Below are positions 1 to 4,228 of a DNA stretch of 5,195 bases, in pieces. The notes beneath the pieces are model-generated. The model ran no database searches and was not told the DNA's origin. It saw nothing but the letters and a program-made list of their open reading frames with translations. The position numbers were made by a program, and so were the translations under genes. The stretch's first letter is position 1. Each line of letters opens with the position of its first letter. This DNA is from Candidatus Bipolaricaulota bacterium (GTDB lineage Bacteria; Bipolaricaulota; Bipolaricaulia; RBG-16-55-9), in the NCBI GenBank assembly GCA_027021605.1, contig JALUUA010000360.1:1-5195 (forward strand), in the 5' to 3' direction.

Positions 1-483
1 CACGAGCCCCACGCGCACGCCCGCGATCGGGCCTAGGAAGGGCACGGAGCTGATCATCAGGGCCGCGGAGGCCCCGAGCATCCCGGCGATCTCCGGGGGG
101 TGGTCCTTGTCGGCCGAGAGGACCGTTACCACGACGTGGACCCGGTCTTTGTAGCCCTCGGGGAAGAGGGGCCGGATGGGCCGGTCGATCATCCGCGCGT
201 TGAGGACGGCTTCTTCCGAGGGCTTCCCCTCGCGCTTGAAGAAGCCGCCGGGGATCTTTCCGCCGGCGTAGAACTTCTCCTCGTAGTCCACCGTGAGGGG
301 GAAGTAGTCGATGTCCTCCTCCACCTCGTCGCGGTTGACGGTGGCCAGGACCTTCGTTTCGCCGAACGTCACGACCACGGCCCCGTCGGACTGGCGGGCC
401 ACCCGACCCGTCTCCAGCGTAAAGGGGCCGTAGCTGTGCTCCACAACCTGAAACGCTGCCAACGTATCTGCGCTATTTCCCAT
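1..483 (-). CDS. pnp: Polyribonucleotide nucleotidyltransferase (PNPase), N-terminal part, truncated by window edge
   Basis: The reading frame starts at ATG 483-481 and stays open for 161 codons to the window edge, so the 3' four fifths of the gene are missing. PNPase is a trimeric cytoplasmic 3'-5' exoribonuclease that uses phosphate to release nucleoside diphosphates, and is a core mRNA-decay enzyme. The visible part is the first RNase PH domain. It shows the diagnostic run KIPGGFFKREGKPSEEAV (residues 76-93), followed by MIDRPIRPLFPEGY (98-111) and then the GMLGASAAL helix (134-142). This is a very strong family match. The start is supported by an AAGGG-type Shine-Dalgarno sequence at 492-496, 8 nt from the ATG; nearby upstream ATGs are out of frame. 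The start lies 81 nt after the rpsO stop, the usual rpsO-pnp order. The second RNase PH domain, KH and S1 domains would lie outside the window. Confidence 0.97.
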   Translation of the reverse strand, partial: MGNSADTLAAFQVVEHSYGPFTLETGRVARQSDGAVVVTFGETKVLATVNRDEVEEDIDYFPLTVDYEEKFYAGGKIPGGFFKREGKPSEEAVLNARMIDRPIRPLFPEGYKDRVHVVVTVLSADKDHPPEIAGMLGASAALMISSVPFLGPIAGVRVGLV

Positions 484-536
484 CTTCTCTTCCCTTCCCT
501 CGCATCTCTCATCGAATCTCATAGTATGCGGATGGC

Positions 537-555
537 GCGCCCCACGAAGGAGCGC
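537..555 (-). promoter_or_regulatory. Possible RNA hairpin between rpsO and pnp
   Basis: In the minus-strand transcript GCGCUCC (555-549) can pair with GGGGCGC (543-537), seven pairs including one U-G, closing a five-base UUCGU loop. A perfect 10-bp palindrome, GCCGTACGGC (554-563), sits directly after the rpsO stop and would compete with the 5' arm. No U-tract follows, so this is not a standard intrinsic terminator. In Escherichia coli the rpsO-pnp gap carries an attenuator and an RNase III-cleaved stem involved in pnp autoregulation. A similar role here is inference from position only. Confidence 0.35.
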
Positions 556-564
556 CGTACGGCC

Positions 565-834
565 TTAGCCCCGGATCCCGAGGCTCTCGATCAGCTGCTG
601 GTAGCGGACGGGGTCCTCGCGCTTTAAGTAGCGCATGAGGCGGCGACGGCGGCCGACCTTCTGCATCAGCCCCCGGCGCGAGTGGTAGTCGTGCTTGTGC
701 TGCTTGAGGTGCTCCGTGAGCTCCCGGATCTCCGCGGTGAGGATCGCGATCTGCACCTCCGGGGAGCCGGTGTCCTTCTCATCCCGCTGGTATTGTTTGA
801 TGATCTCCGTCTTCTTCTCCTTGAGCAGTGCCAT
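565..834 (-). CDS. rpsO: 30S ribosomal protein S15
   Basis: This 89-residue protein has exactly the usual length of bacterial S15, a four-helix primary 16S rRNA-binding protein that helps organise the central domain of the small subunit. Visible family hallmarks are the N-terminal KEKKTEIIKQYQ helix, DTGSPEVQIA (21-30), the HLKQHKHDYHSRRGL segment (42-56) containing the conserved His and Asp residues that contact rRNA, and the basic GRRRRLMRYLK (61-71). The start at 834 gives the canonical MALL- N-terminus. A purine-rich AGGAGGAG (853-846) lies 11 nt upstream, slightly far but plausible. The gene lies between an MTA/SAH deaminase gene (77 nt upstream) and pnp (81 nt downstream). S15 often represses its own translation through a structured leader, but the short leader here shows no obvious stem or pseudoknot. 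Confidence 0.98.
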   Translation of the reverse strand: MALLKEKKTEIIKQYQRDEKDTGSPEVQIAILTAEIRELTEHLKQHKHDYHSRRGLMQKVGRRRRLMRYLKREDPVRYQQLIESLGIRG

Positions 835-911
835 CGACGTGGAATCTCCTCCTGTTTCGTTCTTAGTTCTCGTTCGCTTCGTTTCTTGTTGTTACGGTTG
901 TTCGTAGGTCG
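835..911 (-). other. U-poor leader/spacer upstream of rpsO
   Basis: This 77-nt gap between the mtaD stop and the rpsO start contains only six U in the transcript, two of them within the 61 nt from 905 to 845. It is rich in short AAC, GAA and ACGAA words and clearly lower in GC than the flanking genes. I see no intrinsic terminator and no good -10/-35 pair, so rpsO may be transcribed from upstream. The Shine-Dalgarno AGGAGGAG lies at 846-853. The composition predicts an unstructured leader and resembles the leader of the aldehyde dehydrogenase gene at 3909-4029. Confidence 0.6.
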
Positions 912-2210
912 TCACGTATGCCTCCGTTGGAAGGCTTTCACCTCGGCCTTGGCCCGCTCCTCGTCGAGGGTCAAGATCTCCTTATCTCTCATCACGATCC
1001 GTCCATCCACGATCACGGTGGTCACGTCCGCGGCCTTGGCCGCGTAGACCACCTGCGAGACGGGGTCGTAGTCGGGGACCCAGTGAGGTCCCGTCGTCTC
1101 GAGGATCACGAGGTCTGCCCGCTTCCCCACGGAGATGGTGCCCATGTCGGCCCACCCCAGCGCTCGGGCCCCGTAGGCAGTCCCGAGCTTGAGCGCCTCG
1201 AGGGCGGGCAGGGCCGTGGCCTCTTGGAGTATACCCTTTTGGAGGAGCGCTGCCAAGCGAATCTCCTCGATCATGTCCAAGTCGTTGTTCGAGGCCGTCC
1301 CGTCCGTCCCCAGCGCCACGACCATCCCTTCTTGGAGGAGCCGCCAGACGGGGGCCACCCCCGAGGCGAGCTTGAGGTTGCTCGTCGGGTTGTGGACGGG
1401 GTAGACCTCGTGGGCCTTAAGAGTTGCGATGTCCTCGTCCGTGAGGTGCACGCAGTGGGCGGCCAGCACCGGGACCTCGAAGACCCCCAGATCCCTGAGG
1501 TATTGGACGGGCGTCTTCCCCCAGCGCTTTTGAGCTTCTTCTACCTCGGTGCGGGTTTCCGAGATGTGGGTGTGCACGAGGATGTGGTGTTCATGGGCCA
1601 GCTCGACGGCCCGCTCCCAGACCCGGAGGTGGCACGTGTAGGGCGCGTGGGGACTTACGGCTGCGCGAACCCGCCCGTTCGCGGAGTTGTGGAAGCGCTC
1701 GATGAACTCCTGGGCAATTTTCAACTCGCGATCGAGTTTCTCCCCGGGCTCGGGGGCGATGATCCCGTATGACAAGAGCGCGCGCAGCCCGCTCTCTTCG
1801 ACAGCCCGGGCGACGCGGTCCATGGCGAAGTACATGTCGGCAAAGCACGTCGTGCCGGAGCGGATCATCTCGCAGAGGCCCAGCACGGAGCCCCAGTAGA
1901 TGTCGTCGGGGGTCAACTTCGCTTCCAGGGGCCAGATCTTCTCCCGAAGCCACTCCATCAGGGGCAGATCGTCGGCGTAGCCCCGCAGCAGGGTCATGGC
2001 CAAGTGGGTGTGCGCGTTCACAAAGCCGGGGAGCACGAGCTTGTCCTTGCCCGGGATCACGGTGTCGAACTCGCGCTCGGGGTAGGGGAGTTCGTCTAAG
2101 GAACCGGCGATGCGAGCAATGAGGCCGTCCTCGACGGCGATGGAGACGCCCGCTCGGACGGGCGGGTCCTCCAAGGTGATCGCGGTGAAATCCTTAAGGA
2201 GGATGCGCAT
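912..2210 (-). CDS. mtaD: MTA/SAH deaminase-type amidohydrolase
   Basis: This 432-residue protein belongs to the amidohydrolase superfamily (ATZ/TRZ, COG0402 type). It is most like 5-methylthioadenosine/S-adenosylhomocysteine deaminases, which hydrolytically convert the adenine moiety to hypoxanthine in SAM by-product salvage. The active-site set is intact. It comprises the HxH metal pair at H67/H69 in NAHTHLAM, E96 in WPLE, SPHAPYTC with H188, HTHISE with metal ligand H215 and E218, AHCVH with H252, and the metal-binding D303 in GTDGTASNN. The C-terminal GTISVGKRADLVIL (357-370) is the usual beta-sandwich segment. Length and start (MRILLKD-) fit the family. No Shine-Dalgarno sequence precedes the ATG, and a promoter lies almost on top of it. 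Close relatives act on other substrates, including adenosine, guanine and aminofutalosine (menaquinone pathway), so the substrate is inferred. The family assignment is firm. Confidence 0.9.
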   Translation of the reverse strand: MRILLKDFTAITLEDPPVRAGVSIAVEDGLIARIAGSLDELPYPEREFDTVIPGKDKLVLPGFVNAHTHLAMTLLRGYADDLPLMEWLREKIWPLEAKLTPDDIYWGSVLGLCEMIRSGTTCFADMYFAMDRVARAVEESGLRALLSYGIIAPEPGEKLDRELKIAQEFIERFHNSANGRVRAAVSPHAPYTCHLRVWERAVELAHEHHILVHTHISETRTEVEEAQKRWGKTPVQYLRDLGVFEVPVLAAHCVHLTDEDIATLKAHEVYPVHNPTSNLKLASGVAPVWRLLQEGMVVALGTDGTASNNDLDMIEEIRLAALLQKGILQEATALPALEALKLGTAYGARALGWADMGTISVGKRADLVILETTGPHWVPDYDPVSQVVYAAKAADVTTVIVDGRIVMRDKEILTLDEERAKAEVKAFQRRHT

Positions 2211-2221
2211 CTCAGGAAGAA

Positions 2222-2250
2222 ACTATAGTCCTTCGAGGGAGGAGCTTCAA
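2222..2250 (-). promoter_or_regulatory. Predicted promoter of mtaD, giving a leaderless or near-leaderless mRNA
   Basis: On the minus strand TTGAAG (2250-2245) and TATAGT (2227-2222) are separated by exactly 17 bp, a good sigma70-type match (4/6 and 5/6). Transcription would start near G2213 or A2212, leaving 0 to about 5 nt before the ATG at 2210. That agrees with the absence of a Shine-Dalgarno sequence in front of this gene, whereas the other genes here have one. Confidence 0.6.
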
Positions 2251-2332
2251 CCGCAGGCCCCCACGAGGAGCCAGTAGAGGACCAATTCCCCCTCAATCCT
2301 TGGCAATCCAGGGCGATCGAGCGCTCCGCCGA

Positions 2333-2379
2333 GGGGAGTCGGGCCAAGGGGAACCAAGGGGAGAAGGGGAGGGGGAGGG
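2333..2379 (+). other. G-quadruplex-type motif with seven G-tracts
   Basis: Seven runs of three to five G (2333-2336, 2341-2343, 2348-2351, 2358-2361, 2366-2369, 2371-2375, 2377-2379) are separated by loops of 1 to 6 nt, satisfying the common G3+N1-7 definition several times over. The motif lies in the 210-bp gap between the aldehyde dehydrogenase stop and the mtaD promoter. Because both flanking genes are on the minus strand, the G-rich strand is the template and the RNA would carry the C-rich, G-poor version. That version could act as a Rho loading region. A small stem, GAGGGA/TCCCTC with a 4-nt loop (2375-2390), abuts it. The rest of the 2211-2420 gap shows only the mtaD promoter. Confidence 0.55.
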
Positions 2380-2420
2380 AGACATCCCTCGCCGGCACTC
2401 CCCCCGACCCCGGTTGCCCC

Positions 2421-3905
2421 TTATTCGATCCCCTGGGCCTTCTGGAGCCTGCCGGAGTAGTCGATGTAGACGGACTTCCACTCCGTGTACTCGTCGATGG
2501 CGGCCAGGCCCGCCTCACGTCCCCCGTTGCCCGTGTCCTTCACCCCGCCGAAGGGCAGGTGAATCTCGGCCCCGATCGTCCCGTGGTTGATGTAGGTGAT
2601 CCCCGCTTCTAGATCTTCAATGGCCCGCATCGCCAGGTTGACGTTCCGGGTGAAGATCGAGGAGCTCAACCCGTAGGTGGTGTCGTTGGCCAGGCGGATG
2701 GCCTCGTCGTAGTCGCGGGCCTTGACCACGGAGAGCACCGGGCCGAAGATCTCCTCGCGGAAGATGCGCATCTCGGGGGTGACGTCCACGAAGATCGTGG
2801 GCTTGTAGAAGTACCCCTTGGCGAGGTCCCCCTCCGTGGCCCGCTCGCCGCCCAGCAAGAGCTTCGCGCCCTCGTTCTTGCCGATTTCCACGTAGGTCTC
2901 GATCTTGCGGAGCTGCGACTCGTTGACCACCGGGCCCACCTGGACGCTCGGCTCCAGGCCGTTCCCCAGCCGCAGGGCTTCCGTATCGGCCACGAGCTGC
3001 TCGATGAGCTTCTCGTAGACGGGCTCGTGCACGATGAGCCGAGAGCAGGCGGTGCAGCGCTGGCCCGTGGTCCCGAAGGCGCTCCAGACGATCGCGTCGA
3101 CGGCCAGATCGAGGTCGGCGTCGTCCATGACGATAATGGGGTTCTTCCCGCCCATCTCGAGGTGGACCCGGATGAGCTTCTGGGCGGCCCGGGTGTAGAC
3201 CTCGCGGCCGACCTCCGTGGAGCCGGTAAACGAGATCATGTCGATCTTCGGGTGTTCGACGAGCGGGCGGCCCGCCTCCTCGCCGTAGCCGAAGACCACG
3301 TTCAACGCGCCCGGGGGGAGGCCCGCCTCCTCGAAGATCCGGACGAACTCGTAGGCGGTGCGCGGGCTGTCCTCCGCGGGCTTCCAGACGATCGTGTTCC
3401 CCCCAATCAGCGCGGGGAAGATCTTCCAGCTCGGGACGGCGATGGGGAAGTTCCACGGGGTGATCAGCCCGATGCGCCCAATGGGTCTGCGAATGGCAAA
3501 ACAAGCTTTTAAGGGCAGCTCCGAGGGGGTGGTGTATCCCAAGAGCCTGCGGCCCTCCCCGGCCATGTAGTAGCCCATGTCAATGGCTTCCTGGACGTCC
3601 CCGCGGGCTTCGTTTAGGACCTTCCCCATCTCCCGGGTCATGATCCGGGCCAGCTCCTCCTTGCGCTCTTGGATGAGCTCGGCCACCCGGTAGAGAACCT
3701 CCCCCCGCTTCGGCGCGGGGGTGCGGCTCCACTCTTGGAAGGCCCGATCGGCCGCCTCGACGGCGGCGTTTACGTCCTCGGGGCCCGATCGGGGGAACTC
3801 CCCCAGCACGTCCGAGGGGTCCGCCGGGCTCGTCGAGACGAAGGTCCCCCCGCTTCGGGCGTCTACCCACTCCCCGCCGATGTAGTTCTTGTAGCTCTCC
3901 GCCAT
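2421..3905 (-). CDS. NAD-dependent aldehyde dehydrogenase
   Basis: This 494-residue protein is a full-length ALDH-superfamily enzyme, a soluble oxidoreductase that converts an aldehyde to its acid. All key residues are present: N152 in TPWNFP, K175 in WKPAE, the Rossmann-turn FTGSTEVG (226-233), the general base E250 in HLEMGGKNP, the nucleophile C284 in GQRCTACSR, and EEIFGPV (384-390). Glu178, three residues after the Lys, is the residue type that in well-studied ALDHs favours NAD+ over NADP+. The C-terminal stretch AEIHLPFGGVKDTGNGGREAG and the TEWKSVYIDYSG tail recall, from memory, an uncharacterised bacterial/archaeal ALDH group related to semialdehyde dehydrogenases. The substrate is unknown. 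The start at 3905 is chosen because AGGAGG (3918-3913) lies 7 nt upstream and the N-terminus KNYIGGEWVDARSG is canonical. The frame stays open upstream only because the leader lacks U. The gene seems to be a separate unit with its own promoter. Confidence 0.93.
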   Translation of the reverse strand: MAESYKNYIGGEWVDARSGGTFVSTSPADPSDVLGEFPRSGPEDVNAAVEAADRAFQEWSRTPAPKRGEVLYRVAELIQERKEELARIMTREMGKVLNEARGDVQEAIDMGYYMAGEGRRLLGYTTPSELPLKACFAIRRPIGRIGLITPWNFPIAVPSWKIFPALIGGNTIVWKPAEDSPRTAYEFVRIFEEAGLPPGALNVVFGYGEEAGRPLVEHPKIDMISFTGSTEVGREVYTRAAQKLIRVHLEMGGKNPIIVMDDADLDLAVDAIVWSAFGTTGQRCTACSRLIVHEPVYEKLIEQLVADTEALRLGNGLEPSVQVGPVVNESQLRKIETYVEIGKNEGAKLLLGGERATEGDLAKGYFYKPTIFVDVTPEMRIFREEIFGPVLSVVKARDYDEAIRLANDTTYGLSSSIFTRNVNLAMRAIEDLEAGITYINHGTIGAEIHLPFGGVKDTGNGGREAGLAAIDEYTEWKSVYIDYSGRLQKAQGIE

Positions 3906-3908
3906 GGA

Positions 3909-4029
3909 CGTCCCTCCTCGCGGTTCTTTCTTGCTTGCTGTTTCTTTCTGTTGTCGCTTCTTCTGCTGCTTTTGCTGCTTTGCCGTCCCGTCTTGTTTTG
4001 CCTTGGTGGGGCTTGGGGCTCCGGTTCCG
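3909..4029 (-). other. 121-nt uridine-free leader upstream of the aldehyde dehydrogenase gene
   Basis: The plus strand has no A from 3909 to 4029, so the predicted leader RNA contains only A, C and G for 121 nt, ending 3 nt before the start codon. It is rich in CAA, CAG, GAA and AAG words (for example GCAGCAAAAGCAGCAG near 3965-3980) and includes the Shine-Dalgarno sequence. Without U there can be no A-U or G-U pairs, so the leader is predicted to be largely single-stranded. All start and stop codons need U, which explains the spurious upstream extension of the frame. Confidence 0.8.
3913..3918 (-). promoter_or_regulatory. Shine-Dalgarno sequence deciding the aldehyde dehydrogenase start
   Basis: AGGAGG on the minus strand lies 7 nt before ATG 3905-3903. 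It supports a 494-residue protein instead of the 599-residue open frame beginning at 4220, whose extra N-terminus is low-complexity Lys/Gln-rich and unlike the family. Confidence 0.85.
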
Positions 4030-4061
4030 ATGCCCCGCTTCAGGGCACTACTCGGGGGCAT
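4030..4061 (-). repeat. Inverted repeat spanning the predicted transcription start
   Basis: ATGCCCC (4030-4036) and GGGGCAT (4055-4061) form a perfect 7-bp inverted repeat with an 18-bp spacer. One arm overlaps the -10 hexamer of the predicted aldehyde dehydrogenase promoter and the other lies in the initially transcribed region. The placement suits an operator for a dimeric repressor, but GC-rich DNA yields such repeats by chance. Confidence 0.35.
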
Positions 4062-4089
4062 TATAGGCGGGGCGCACTCCGGGGGGCAA
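4060..4089 (-). promoter_or_regulatory. Predicted promoter of the aldehyde dehydrogenase gene
   Basis: A perfect TATAAT (4065-4060, minus strand) is preceded by TTGCCC (4089-4084) with an 18-bp spacer. TTGCCC matches the first half of the consensus -35. The start point would be near 4053, giving a 5' leader of roughly 148 nt that contains the U-free tract. The -10 hexamer is striking in such GC-rich surroundings. Confidence 0.6.
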
Positions 4090-4118
4090 CGCCCGGCGCC
4101 GTTGCCGCGGTTGCCGCG
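4085..4118. repeat. Inverted and tandem repeat cluster between the divergent promoters
   Basis: GGCAACG (4085-4091) and CGTTGCC (4100-4106) are perfect inverted arms with an 8-bp spacer. GTTGCCGCG is then tandemly duplicated without a gap (4101-4109 and 4110-4118). The left arm overlaps the -35 hexamer of the aldehyde dehydrogenase promoter. The cluster could be a binding site for a regulator of one or both divergent genes. No regulator gene is present in the window. Confidence 0.4.
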
Positions 4119-4174
4119 GAGGGGCTGTCCGTCTCCCCCCGCGGCAGCGACCTCCCACGCGGCCTCCCGATCGG

Positions 4175-4203
4175 TTGACGCTGCGCCCCCGGAGCCATAG
4201 AAT
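4175..4203 (+). promoter_or_regulatory. Predicted promoter of the S8 protease gene
   Basis: TTGACG (4175-4180) and TAGAAT (4198-4203) are spaced by exactly 17 bp and match the sigma70-type consensus 5/6 and 5/6. Transcription would start near 4210, some 19 nt before the first start codon and just upstream of a strong Shine-Dalgarno sequence. The downstream secreted protease is the obvious target. Confidence 0.7.
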
Positions 4204-4218
4204 CGCGGAAAACGCTCC

Positions 4219-4226
4219 AAAGGAGG
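4219..4226 (+). promoter_or_regulatory. Shine-Dalgarno sequence of the S8 protease, unusual start spacing
   Basis: AAAGGAGG is a near-perfect anti-SD match. It stands only 2 nt before the first ATG (4229) but 8 nt before an in-frame GTG (4235). The spacing favours GTG as the true start, removing two residues from the signal peptide. Confidence 0.7.
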
Positions 4227-4228
4227 CG

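Noticed and set aside
521..526. TACTAT on the minus strand as a -10 element of a private pnp promoter
   Set aside because: No acceptable -35 hexamer occurs at 16-18 bp upstream. A weak promoter cannot be excluded, but the sequence does not support calling one.
918..1772. Long plus-strand open frame opposite mtaD, and similar long frames opposite the aldehyde dehydrogenase, pnp and the protease
   Set aside because: They lie antisense or out of frame to clearly recognised genes, have Pro/Arg/Gly-rich compositions with no family resemblance, and are typical of GC-rich DNA.
2375..2390. GAGGGA/TCCCTC stem with a 4-nt loop as an intrinsic terminator for the aldehyde dehydrogenase gene
   Set aside because: Only six pairs, and the following RNA is C-rich without a U-tract, so standard intrinsic termination is not supported.
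4139..4144. Repeated CCGCGG words (4105-4110, 4114-4119, 4139-4144) as a regulatory motif
   Set aside because: Short self-complementary GC words are expected often at this base composition; the first two are part of the tandem repeat already listed.
3906..4220. In-frame 105-residue N-terminal extension of the aldehyde dehydrogenase with a Lys/Gln-rich low-complexity segment
   Set aside because: The frame is open because the leader lacks U and so cannot contain stop codons. The predicted transcript starts near 4053, downstream of the extension's ATG codons. A strong Shine-Dalgarno sequence and a canonical ALDH N-terminus mark ATG 3905.
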